A DNA stretch of 64,000 bases from Pleurodeles waltl (GCF_031143425.1 NC_090447.1:846057760-846121759); one strand, 5' to 3'; shown: positions 23,179-32,507, counted from the first letter of the stretch. Notes: a model not told the origin generated them from the letters alone. Made by a program: numbers and translations.

Positions 23179-24253
23179 TCACTGGAAATATTGCTGTATG
23201 ACTGACTCCCTGTTGTCGTTGTCTTCTTCCTCAGCTTCCTCCTCATCACTGTCCACAGGCTCCACAGCTGTCATAACACCGTCATCTGGACAATCCTCCT
23301 GCAGAAAAGGCACCTGGCGTCGCAAAGCAAGATTGTAAAGCATCGAGCAGGCGACAATGATCTGGCACACCTTCTTCGGTGAGTAGAATAGGGAACCACC
23401 TGTCATATGGAGGCACCTGAACCTGGCCTTCAGGAGGCCGAAGGTGCGTTCGATCACCCTCCTAGTCCGCCCATGGGCCTCATTGCTGCGTTCCTCTACC
23501 CTGGTCCTGGGATTCCTCACTGGGGTCAATAGCCAGGACAGGTTGGGGTAACCAGAGTCTCCTAATAGCCACACACGGTGCCTCTGGAGTTGACCCATCA
23601 TATCAGGGATGCTGCTATTCCGCAGGATGTAGGCGTCATGCACTGAGCCAGGGAACATAGCATTAACCTGGGAGATGTACTGGTCTGCCAAACATACCAT
23701 CTGTACATTCATGGAATGATAACTCTTCCGGTTCCTGTACACCTGTTCACTCCTTGGGGGGGGACCAGAGCTACATGGGTGCCATCAATAGCACCTATGA
23801 TGTTGGGGATATGTCCAAGGGCATAGAAGTCACCTTTCACTGTAGCCAAATCTTCCACCTGATGGAAAATGATGTATCTCCTTACGTGTTTCAGCAGGGC
23901 AGACAACACTCTGGACAGCACGTTGGAAAACATGGGCTGGGACATCCCTCATACCATGGCTACTGTTGTCTGAAAAGAGCCACTTGCAAGGAAATGGAGA
24001 ACTGACAGCACCTGCACGTCAGGGGGGATTCAGTGGGATGGCGGATTGGTGACATCAGCTCTGGCTCCAACTGGGTACATAGTTCCTGGATAGTGGCACG
24101 GTCAAACCTGTAGGTGACGATTAAATGTCTCTCCTCCATTGTCAACAGGTCCACCAGCGGTCGGTACACCGGAGGATTCTGCCATCTTCTCAATTGGCGC
24201 AAATGACGGTGCCTAGGAAGGACAACAGCGACCACAGAGTCAACTTTTTTCAA
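23179..24253 (-). pseudogene. Harbinger gene B: HARBI1-like DDE transposase, broken
   Basis: PIF/Harbinger transposase, the DDE nuclease that excises and inserts the element. The minus-strand frame starts about 24253. It has the N-terminal PPVYRP...TYRFDRATIQELC region, a helical segment, then the DDE core: AIDGTHVALVPP (first Asp, codon at 23784-23786), LLGDSGYPN (second Asp, 23557-23559), VIERTFGLLKARFRC (Glu, 23449-23451), and an acidic tail ending QYFQ. All three catalytic positions survive. Compared with the copy at 62.8 kb, this one has a frameshift near 24040, a nonsense change near 23955 (TGA in GGTATGAGGG on the minus strand) and a 1-nt deletion near 23752, so it cannot make a full protein. 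It is divergent from gene C. Confidence 0.85.
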
Positions 24254-24616
24254 GGTATGTACCCACAGTTACACAGAACACGACACCAAACACAAAACCC
24301 TTCCTGTATGTTTGTTGAGTGTAGGCCTAGCTATGTGTGACGCAGAAGTAAATGAAGCCATGTGGGCCCCTGAAATGGCGGCTGCCTGACCTCTAAACTG
24401 GGACAATGGGATTGTGGGGGTAACTGCGTTGCCGTTGCACACCGTCGCGGTAGGCAGTCGTAGACCGCGGCGCAATGCTGCATTGGTTAACATTGGACCC
24501 TATGGGTCCCAGGAGCCAATGAACAAGTACGCCGCCGGTGATGATACGCACCACCGCGGACGTCACCGCCGCGGACGTCACCGTCATTTTCTATCTGTTC
24601 AATCACTAGATACCTG
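24254..24616. promoter_or_regulatory. Divergent promoter region between genes B and C (copy 1)
   Basis: GC-rich spacer shared with copy 2 (62423-62835). It contains ATTGG at 24482-24486 and 24492-24496 and CCAAT at 24516-24520, and CCGCGG-rich segments on either side. In copy 2 the two start codons are only about 410 bases apart, which suggests a bidirectional promoter. Transcription starts are not determined. Confidence 0.45.
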
Positions 24617-25539
24617 GGCCCATATTTATACTTTTTGACGCAAAACTGCGCTAATGCAGTTTTGCGTCAAAAAAATTAGCGCCGGCTAACGCCATTCTGA
24701 AGCGCCATGCGGGCGCCGTATTTATTGAATGACGTTAGCCGGCGTTAGCCGCCGGCGCCGTCTGGTGTGCGTTAAAAAAAACGACGTACACCAGGCAGCG
24801 CCGGCGTAGGGGAAAATGGAGCTTGGGCGTCAAGAAATGGGGCAAGTCAGGTTGAGGCAATTTTTGCCCCTCAACCCGATTTGCGCCATTTTTTTTTCAC
24901 TCCCAACCCCCATAGAAATGACTCCTGTCTTAGCAAAGACAGGAGTCATGCCCCCTTGCCCAATGGCCATGCCCAGGGGACTTCTGTCCCCTGGGCATGG
25001 CCATTGGGCATAGTGGCATGTAGGGGGGCACAAATCAGGCCCCCCTATGCCACAATTTTTTTTTTTTTTTAAACTTACCTGAACTTACCTTAATGTCCCT
25101 GGGATGGGTCCCTCCAGCCTTGGGTGTCCTCCTGGGGTGGGCAAGGGTGACAGGGGGGGTCCCTGGGGGCATGAGAGGGCACCTCTGGGCTCCTTCAGAG
25201 CCCACAGGTCCCTTAACGCCTGCCTTTTGCAGGCGCTAAAAAACGGCGCAAAAGCGGCCGTATGTCATTTTTTTTGACCCGCCCACTCCCGGGCGTGATT
25301 TTTGCCCGGGAGTATAAATCCGACGCACATGCCTCGGAGTCGATTTTTTAGACGGGAACGCCTACCTTGCATCTCATTAACGCAAAGTAGGTGTCCACGC
25401 TAAAAAATGACGCTAACTCCATGGACTTTGGCGCTAGACGCGTCTAACGCCAAAGTATAAATATGGAGTTAGTTTTGCGTCGAAATTGCGCCAAAAAAAA
25501 CGATGCAATTCCGGCGCAAACGGAGTATAAATATGCCCC
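24617..25539 (+). mobile_element. Serial-hairpin MITE (family 1) inserted in Harbinger
   Basis: 923 bp, flanked by CTG on both sides (24614-24616, 25540-25542). The paralogous Harbinger copy at 62.45-62.52 kb lacks it, giving an empty site with a single CTG. Ends are GGCCCATATTTATACT and AGTATAAATATGCCCC. The interior is a chain of hairpins: 24632-24649/24656-24673, 24920-24931/24936-24947 (loop AGCA), 24959-24981/24986-25008 (23-bp arms, loop TTCT), and 25425-25440/25441-25456. The 3-bp CWG duplication fits PIF/Harbinger mobilisation. It is non-coding and reverse to the copy at 4.3-5.2 kb. Confidence 0.85.
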
Positions 25540-25600
25540 CTGATCTTCGACAGGAGAGGACCTACACTGCAAGTGCTGCTGTGACCTCGGTCTGGAAGCG

Positions 25601-28517
25601 ATGATGGCTGCTGCGTCTGGGGAAAGGGCACCTGCCTTCACTGCTCAGGAGTTGGGGAAACTAGTAGACGGGGTCCTCCCCCAGTACACGCTACTCTACG
25701 GTCCTCCAGACCAACAGGTAAGTACACAGGGAGCATGTAGTATGGGCTAGGCCTGGGTGGAGAGGGCTGGTTCTAAGAGGGAAGGGGGCAGAGTTCAGGG
25801 AACATTAATGCATGTGAATGAATGTGCCACATGGCTAGGGTAGGGAGGGGGGACACTCACATCGACGGTGCAGTTGGTAATGACTTCTCTTCTTCCCTTG
25901 TGCATGTCATGTAGGTCAGCGCCCACCAGAAGAAGGACATTTGGCGTGCCATCGCCAAGGACGTCCGGACCCTGGGGGTCCACCAGAGACGGGGCACCCA
26001 CTGCCGTAAAAGATGGGAGGACATTCGTCGCTGGAGCAAGAAGACGGCGGAGGCTCAGCTGGGGATGGCCTCCCAACGTGGGAGGGGTGCCCGTCGCCCC
26101 ATGACCCCCCTGATGTTCCGGATTCTGGTGGTGGCCTACCCTGAGTTGGATGGGCGCTTGAGTGCATCACAGCAGACACAAGGGGGTGAGTACACTCTCA
26201 TTCAGCGGACTTTGCGCTCAGTGGAGGGGTCTGGGTGGGGGAGGAAGCCTGTGGGTGTACCTAGGCCAGGCAGAAATACGTAGGCTAGGCCCCTCCGTAA
26301 TGCAGCCCATGTGGCACTCTACCCCACCACTGTAGAGTGCCAAGTACAGGTATACATGCCCCTGTGGGATCCATGTGTGCAGAAGTCCACCATAGCCATG
26401 TAGGCCAGATCCCAGTAATTGCATCTGTAGAGGCCAGGAGAACGGCGTAGTGCAGGGGGCTGCTGTGTCTGTATTGTCCGCCAACGGTAGCGTTATGCCA
26501 TGCACTCAACCGGTCTTTCTTCTGTTTCCCCCCCCCCTTTTTGTGCTCTCCCTGTTGTTTTGTGCATCAGCATCATCAGGCAGAGGTACAGTGGCACCGG
26601 AGCACGAGAGAGCTGCATCCCACATGGCCATGAAGGGCCACACCACGGACTCAGAATGCACCAGTGGGACGGAGGGCGAGGGGAGCTTCACGTCGGACAC
26701 CGGATCACCAACCAGCGACACGGACTCGTCCGCCGATGGGAGCTCCCTTGTGGTGGCGGCACCATCTGTGCACCCCACTTCTACAGGTACAGCCACCACC
26801 TCCCCTACCAGCACCGCCCTCCCAGCAGCCCTCAGCCTTCGCCCCAAGCACCTCAGGCCCTGTCCCTGTCACCCCTGCTGCCTTCAGTGAGGAGGCCATT
26901 GACCTCCTCAGGTCACTCACTGTTGGGCAGTCTACCATTGTGAATGCCATCCAGGGTGTAGGAAGGGAGTTGCAACACGGTAATGCATTCCTGGAGGGCA
27001 TTCATTCTGGTCAGGCTGTCCTTCAGCGAACCCTTCAATCTCTGGCCTCAGCACTGACGGCAGCCATTGTCCCTGTGTCTAGCCTCCCCCCTCCAACCTC
27101 CTCCACCCAGACCCAATCCCCTGTACCCCAGCCTATCCCAAGCACACCATCAGACCACCATGCACACACCTCAACACCCAAAAGTAGTTCGGGCAAACAT
27201 AGGCACCACACAACCCACAGGCACCACACAAGCATCACCCACATGCAGACACAGCAACATCCACTGCCTCCACTGTGTCCCCCTCCTCGTCGTCTCCCTC
27301 CTCCCTCCTCCCTCCCAGTGTTGTCTACACCAGAACACCCAGCACCACACCCCGCTCACCTGCACACACCACACCCACTCCCATTTACACATCCCCTGTG
27401 TCCTCTCCCAGTGTGTCTGTGACGCCCCCTCCAAAAGTACACAAACGCGGGCACCCACACACCCAACATCCATCCACCTCACGACAGCCTCCAGTACCTG
27501 CACCTGCACCCAAAACACCTAAAGTGACACCTCCTACAACCACCTCCTCTTCCTCCACTCCCAGGCCCCCTCCAACTACCCATCCCAGTGTTCGTCAGAA
27601 ACTGTCCCTCTGCAAAGTTGACCTTTTTGCCACCACCCCCCCCTCCAATTCATCAGTCCCGTCGTAGCGCCTCAGCCAAAAAGCCTCCAGTACCAATGGT
27701 GCGTGTTCAAGGTGTGTGGAGTGCACAGGCCACCAGGGCAGGCAGTGTGACACGGAGCCAAGGCACTGCCAGTCCACCCCCTGTAAAGGCTCTGAAGTTG
27801 GAAAGTGGCCGACGGGACCGTGTGAAGACTCCTGGAGGCAAAACAACTCACAGGGGCCCCAGGGGGATTGCAGAGTCAGCTGTGACTCCTCCAAAGGTGG
27901 GGAAGGGCCAGAAGAAGTCTGCGCAGCCTGGTGTGAGCATCACGGCGGAGAAGGGCGGCATCCTTCCCGGCAGACGGGACGCCACCACCAGCACAGTCGT
28001 CACTGGTCAGGAGACCACCGCCAGAGTCATTGCCCAGGAGGGCCCAAGTATCGTCACTGGTCAGGAGACCACCGCCACCGCCAGAGTCATTGCCCAGGAG
28101 GGCCCAAGTATCGTCACTGGTCAGGAGACCACCGCCAGAGTCATTGCCCAGGAGGGCCCAAGTATCGGCACTGGTCAGGAGATCACCGCCAGAGTCATTG
28201 CCCAGGAGGGCCCAAGTATCGTCACTGGTCAGGAGACCACCACCAGAGTCATTGCCCAGGAGGGCCCAAGTATCGTCACTGGTCAGGAGACCACCGCCAG
28301 AGTCATTGCCCAGGCGGGCCCAAGTATTGTCACTGGTCAGGAGACCACTGCCACCGCCAGAGTCATTGCCCAGGAGGGCCCAAGTATCGTCACTGGTCAG
28401 GAGACCACCGCCAGAGTCATTGCCCAGGAGGGCCCAAGTATCGTCACTGGTCAGGAGACCACCGCCAGAGTCATTGCCCAGGAGGGCCCCGGCAGCCACA
28501 GCCCCACTGGGCAATGA
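25601..28517 (+). pseudogene. Harbinger gene C: second Myb/SANT-like protein with repeat tail, frame-disrupted
   Basis: Exon 1 is 25601-25717 (donor CAG|GTAAGT) and exon 2 is 25915-26185 (acceptor CATGTAG, donor GTGAGT). Exon 3 starts about 26579 after CATCATCAG; splice phases agree. Exons 1-2 encode a Myb/SANT-like domain (AFTAQELGKLVDGVL, IWRAIAKDVRTLGVHQR, CRKRWEDIRRW) alignable with gene A, so the two are paralogous. Exon 3 has an acidic Ser/Thr region, a helical EEAIDLLRSLTVGQ segment, a Pro/Ser/Thr/His-rich linker, a basic KVGKGQKK patch and nine copies of an 18-residue repeat, ending SHSPTGQ. Frame changes near 26830, 27330 and 27645 break it. Copy 2 reads through the last two positions, so those are damage. 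Function is unknown; DNA binding at element ends is a guess. Confidence 0.7.
28005..28490 (+). repeat. 54-bp coding minisatellite in gene C
   Basis: Nine units, seven of 54 bp and two of 60 bp (an extra ACCGCC), encoding GQETTARVIAQEGPSIVT with few substitutions. Unit lengths are multiples of three, so the gene frame is kept, and several other frames stay open too. Confidence 0.9.
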
Positions 28518-28585
28518 GGGACCATCATGCCACACACCAACGCCCAGTCCAGGGACGTCATGCCACACACCAATGCCCAGTCCAG

Positions 28586-28790
28586 AGCCCGCCATGGCAA
28601 AGCACCGCTGAACAGTCCTGAACCGCCATGGCAAAGCACCGCTGAACAGTCCTGAACCGCCATGGCAAAGCACCGCTGAACAGTCCAGAACCGCCATGGC
28701 AAAGCACTGCTGAACAGTCCTGAACCGCCATGGCAAAGCACTGCTGAACAGTCCAGAACCCACCGCTGAACAGTCCAGACACCGCTGAAG
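28586..28790 (+). repeat. 34-bp minisatellite downstream of gene C
   Basis: About five units of CGCCATGGCAAAGCACCGCT plus 14 further bases, then degenerate remnants. A related 34-bp array occurs in copy 2 at 59370-59600. Confidence 0.85.
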
Positions 28791-28929
28791 AAGGAAAAGA
28801 CCGCCACATCAAACATTGTTATCCCATGTGCAGCTGGGACAGTGACGGGAAAGGAACTGTCACAGGGAGACTAATCCAGTCTGGGAACTAGTCCCCCTCC
28901 AGAACCAGTGGTGGCTGTTATCTACTTGT
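28791..28929. other. Unique spacer between minisatellites
   Basis: Includes one copy of the sequence that copy 2 repeats as a 74-bp array (CCCCCTCCAGAACCAGTGG). Confidence 0.5.
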
Positions 28930-29152
28930 GAGACTGTGGCTTTGCACTCCCCAGGATGGTACAGTGGGCAAACCACCCACTGTAGAGACTTGAGAGACTG
29001 TGGCTTTGCACTCCCCAGGATGGTACAGTGGGCAAACCACCCACTGTAGAGACTTGAGAGACTGTGGCTTTGCACTCCCCAGGATGGCACAGTGGGCAAC
29101 CTACCCACTGTAGAGACTTGAGAGACTGTGGCTTTGCACTCCCCAGGATACA
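28930..29152 (+). repeat. 64-bp minisatellite with internal hairpin
   Basis: Three full units and one partial. Each unit contains TACAGTGGG and CCCACTGTA separated by 7 bases (first at 28960-28984). Copy 2 has six units with an alternating pattern. Confidence 0.9.
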
Positions 29153-29814
29153 TCAATGGGCATGGAGCCCTGTCGTGGATCTGGCTTTGCATTCATCCGC
29201 TGAGGTGCCCCCCCTTCCCTTCCCCCTGAGGTGCCTGTTGTATTTCTCTCTGATGCCCCAGCAGTGTTCTCTCCGTTTGTGGACAGGTATCTTGTGTGGG
29301 CCCCGCCCATGCATTTTTGGACTAGTGTTGCACGGACATTGATATGTGCATATCTGCACTACTTCTCGTAATGTATATACTTTTGAATGATTTTATAATA
29401 TATCTGTATATATTTGAGACATGTATATTGAAAGATTACAATGTTTGAACTGATTTCGTTTTGTCTTTGCATTCTTCCGGGGGGGTTGTGGGTTGTTAGT
29501 GTGATGTTTGTGAATGCATTGGTGTGTGTGTTGTAACATGCGAGGCTGGGGGTGGGGGTAGGGGTGTTGCGTGTGTGTCCCCCTGACTTTTGCCTCCCCC
29601 CTTCCCTATGTCGTAGGTGCAGTACTCACCGTTGTATTCGCCGGCGCCGGCGTTGCTCTTCGTAGATGAGTAGGAATACAAGGGCCGGTAGGATTTGTAA
29701 TTCCGGATCCATGGAGTCCTCCTTCCTCGTGGGATGTGTTCAGGTGAGCGTTTTCCCATTGCAGAAACTGTTTCCGCTGTGTTTTTATCCACGGTGATTC
29801 TGCCCCGGGAAAGG
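29153..29814. other. Harbinger 3-prime non-coding region
   Basis: Probable 3-prime UTR of gene C followed by A/T-rich and G/T-rich DNA, matching copy 2 (57.98-58.68 kb, reverse). No canonical AATAAA was seen. Short frames are not conserved between the copies. Confidence 0.4.
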
Positions 29815-30042
29815 TGGCGGATTGGCGGGTTGTGACACTATGGGCGGTACATTGTCTTCCGCCTGTTTGTTGGCGGTGACCGCCTCGCTGCTTGTCTGTA
29901 CCGCCGTGGCGGGCGGTGTGTTAAAGTGGCGGTCTTTGTTGGCGGTTTCCGCCAGGGTCATAATTCCCTTTTTTTCGTCCGCCGGCCTGTTTGCGGTATT
30001 ACCGCACCTTTAACACCGTCCGCCAGGGTTGTAATGACCCCC
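29815..30042 (+). promoter_or_regulatory. GGCGGT-rich subterminal zone and right TIR of Harbinger copy 1
   Basis: At least seven GGCGGT/ACCGCC motifs in both orientations between 29815 and 29960, followed by the terminus (TTTAACACCGTCCGCCAGGG...GACCCCC). The arrangement is kept in copy 2. These are candidate sites for transposase or Myb-like binding. Confidence 0.55.
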
Positions 30043-30479
30043 TTTGTCTTTTGACAGCGGGACATGTCAAGCAGCTCCTGATGTAAAAAAATTAAGCTTT
30101 CATCTCTTTCCTGTGCATGCGTGCAGGGGACAGAGATTAAATGCTTCAACAAGCACAGAGCTTCTTTTAAAGCAATGGCATTGTGCTCCCAGATAACCCA
30201 TAAAGGGCTTAAAAAAAAGAAAGCAGTAGCTCAGTGTGAAGATCACACACCTTCACACTGAGCAGTCAGGGTTTGAGCCCAGCCAGACTTGCTTTCCCCT
30301 TCTTTTTTTTTTTAAAGCACAAACTAGTTTCATTTTTAAAAATGACAGATACATTTTTTATTTTAAATTGTAGAGAAGTATCTCATTCTAAGTATACCAT
30401 ATATCAAAGCCTAAAAAACTATCTTCTCTATACCTCTCCCTCTCAGTTTATTTCTCTCTCTCTCTCTGACTCTCTTTCA
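30043..30479. other. Flank with a hairpin / tRNA-like segment
   Basis: 30205-30300 contains a Pol III A-box-like TAGCTCAGTGTG, a B-box-like GGTTTGAGCCC about 45 bases later, outer GAAAGCA/TGCTTTC complementarity and a poly(T) tract from about 30302. The same segment also forms a perfect 12-bp hairpin (CTCAGTGTGAAG with CTTCACACTGAG), so tRNA ancestry is only one reading. The rest is non-coding. Confidence 0.3.
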
Positions 30480-30790
30480 AACAATTTCTCCCACTCAGAC
30501 ACTTACGCACCCTCTCACAGACCCACTCAGACACTCACAAACCCACTCACAGACCCACTCAGACCCTCTTGCACCCACTCACAGCCCCAGTCAGACCCTC
30601 ACGTACCCACTCACAGACGCACTCAGACAGAGATGCACCCACTCACAGACCCACTCAGACTGTCACACACCCACTCACAGACCCACTGACACCCTCATGC
30701 ACACACTCACAGACCTGCGCACACACTGACACACCCACTAAAACACTAATGTATGCACTCTCACACCCAGACAGACAGTCTGACAGCCAC
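30480..30790 (+). repeat. CACTCACAGACC minisatellite
   Basis: Imperfect tandem units of roughly 20-30 bases based on CCCACTCACAGACCCACTCA. Open frames here follow from composition. Confidence 0.8.
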
Positions 30791-31329
30791 TCTCACCCCA
30801 GAAAAAGAAGGGGTCCCAAAACACTTTTGCCAATTCTATGTCAATGGGTTTTTTCAAAATTTGAACATGACTACGACCCAAACCGCTGATGGGAATTACA
30901 TCAAATTTGGCAGAAAGCAAGATCTTCAACCCATACGCACACTTTTTGTGATTTGGTGTAAATCCATTCAGTAGTTTTACAGAAATTAGAGTTTTAAAAA
31001 TATAGATATATAGGGATGCAGATCCTCCGCACATCTGACTGTACCCATGCAGATATCTGATTGGCTGTCAACACTTCAAACAGGAAGTGTTGGCAGCCAT
31101 CTTGTGACTTGGCTTCCGCCGAGTCCCAGAAAAAAAGTTAAAAAAAGAGAAAGGGCCAGGGTAGGAACACCGTGACCCCTTAGCTCTGTTGCTGGGGTCC
31201 CAGATGGACCCAGCCAGGGCTTAAAAGCATTTTTTTTTTAAAGTTGGAAAAATCAGCTGATTTTTCTGACATTCCAAATGAATGACCACCCTTTTCATGA
31301 AGCTTCCGGGCCCCCAAAGATTTTCTTTT
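30791..31329. other. Non-coding, no gene seen
   Basis: Unclassified sequence including a TTTGTGATTTGGTGTAAATC segment that looks like a dispersed repeat, but I cannot name it. Confidence 0.35.
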
Positions 31330-31640
31330 GTGTGGGTGGCAACATGGGCCCCCCAGCAGTCCCAAGGATCGCCACCTCCCGGGGCTTTAAATAAATTAAA
31401 CTTGGTGGGGGGAGCCCACAACCATGGACGGCTACCTCCCATGGGCTTTAAAGAAAACTAATGGGGGGGCTGTCAGCCTCCCCACCAGCACCGGGGACAG
31501 CCACCTCCCTGGGGTTTTAAAGAAAACGAATGTGGGGGGCCACCTGCCCCCCCCCCCCCACAGCCCGGACCCAGACACCGCCATGGGGCAGAATATGCTG
31601 CATGCCCCCCCTCCACCAGGAGCCTCTGAGACTGCCACCT
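31330..31640. repeat. Degenerate satellite B, block 3
   Basis: Units of about 75-80 bases: GGGGCTTTAAA(T/G)AAA, TGGGGGG, CCACCTCCC. Same style as the blocks before the Harbinger element. Confidence 0.5.
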
Positions 31641-31899
31641 CCACTGGGCAGAATATGTGAATATGGGGCTTTTTCCAAAAATAATCAAGGGGGTCTGTTT
31701 CATTTTCCTTCTGTGCATCGTAGGAATAACTATCTCATCCCCCTTTTATGTTTCCCCTTCCCTGTGGTGTATTTGCAGAAATGGTTCTTGAAACCATTCT
31801 TGGTACTATTCACCTTCCTTAGAGAATGAGTGCTGAGCTCTAACAATTAAGCAATATTAGTTTTACAAATAATTACATTTGTTTTCCCCATTTTCTTTT
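31641..31899. other. Non-coding, no gene seen
   Basis: T-rich non-coding sequence without recognisable features. Confidence 0.35.
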
Positions 31900-32190
31900 T
31901 CTATTGTTTTTTTCAGAAAAAGGAGATTAACAGCAGGCAGAGAGCATATCCATTTAGATTTTGGAGAAGATCAAGAGACTAACAGCAGAAATATTATTAG
32001 TAGGAAGTTGGTTTATGATATTGTAGTGTAGCACAAGTGTAGGAGGCGTGATGGTGATAAAGGCTCTGTTGAACCGAAATGCATTAGTTCGTTGTTGCCT
32101 TGCTTAATAAACGAAATGCCAACTAAAAGGCTGCCGGAGTGCTGATCTCTGTTTTTGAAGAAAAGTTGGCTGTTAACTTTATGAACATGC
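31900..32190 (+). mobile_element. Possible Penelope-like fragment with decayed hammerhead motif
   Basis: At 32056-32081, GTGATAAAGG, a short stem (GGCTC/GAACC with one mismatch, loop TGTT) and CCGAAAT resemble the hammerhead core (CTGATGA, stem II, GAAA) with two core changes. The following ...AATAAACGAAATGCCAAC and GGAGTGCTG context resembles tails of Penelope-like elements. Weak on its own; its credibility comes from the better copy at 38.8 kb. Confidence 0.35.
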
Positions 32191-32228
32191 TGACAGCTTG
32201 GTTCATGCTGGCTACGGCGTGTTTGGAG

Positions 32229-32230
<2 letters not shown>

Positions 32231-32264
<34 letters not shown>

Positions 32265-32298
32265 TACATATATATATGTATATTACACACATATATAT
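32231..32298. repeat. (AT)n microsatellite
   Basis: Nearly pure AT dinucleotide run. Confidence 0.85.
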
Positions 32299-32507
32299 TA
32301 ATTCACTGAAAAAAACAGTAATAACTTAACTCGTGCGCCTAAAGTAACTTTAAATCACACCCCAGCCATGCACAATGTTGTCATCAATTATGTCATTTCA
32401 GATGTTACAGTGATTTTATCAATGATGTCACAGAACATGCCAAGATTGGTATTATGTGAAATCATAAGCAGTGCATGGCGAGAGTGCAAGTTATAGTTAC
32501 TTTAGGG
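32299..32507. repeat. Dispersed GTCATCA-rich repeat, copy 2 (left part)
   Basis: Matches 17770-17910 in motif order (GTCATCAAT, GATGTCAC, ATCATAAGCAGTGCATGGC, AAGTTATAGTTA). The family sequence continues after 32792, so the hAT element inserted into it. Confidence 0.6.

Larger units (their letters stand above)
20574..30042 (+). mobile_element. Complete three-gene PIF/Harbinger element (copy 1)
   Basis: Both ends carry GGGGGTCATTACAAC followed by (N)NTGGCGG, inverted relative to each other. TTT lies immediately outside each end (20571-20573 and 30043-30045), fitting the 3-bp target duplication of PIF/Harbinger elements. Inside, in order: gene A (+, Myb/SANT), gene B (-, HARBI1-like transposase, broken), a MITE insertion, gene C (+, second Myb/SANT, frame-disrupted), four minisatellites and a GGCGGT-rich subterminal zone. 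About 9.47 kb including the 0.92-kb MITE. A second inverted copy starts at 57.80 kb. Typical Harbinger elements have only the transposase and one Myb-like gene. Confidence 0.85.

Noticed and set aside
26787..26835. 49-base intron in gene C copy 1 (donor CAG|GTACAG, acceptor CCTCAG)
   Set aside because: The phase would fit, but it is too short for a vertebrate intron and the same sites fail in copy 2.
27876..28763. 295-codon minus-strand frame and other long frames through the 54-bp array
   Set aside because: They are shadows of the tandem repeat; the plus-strand frame has homologous ends in copy 2.
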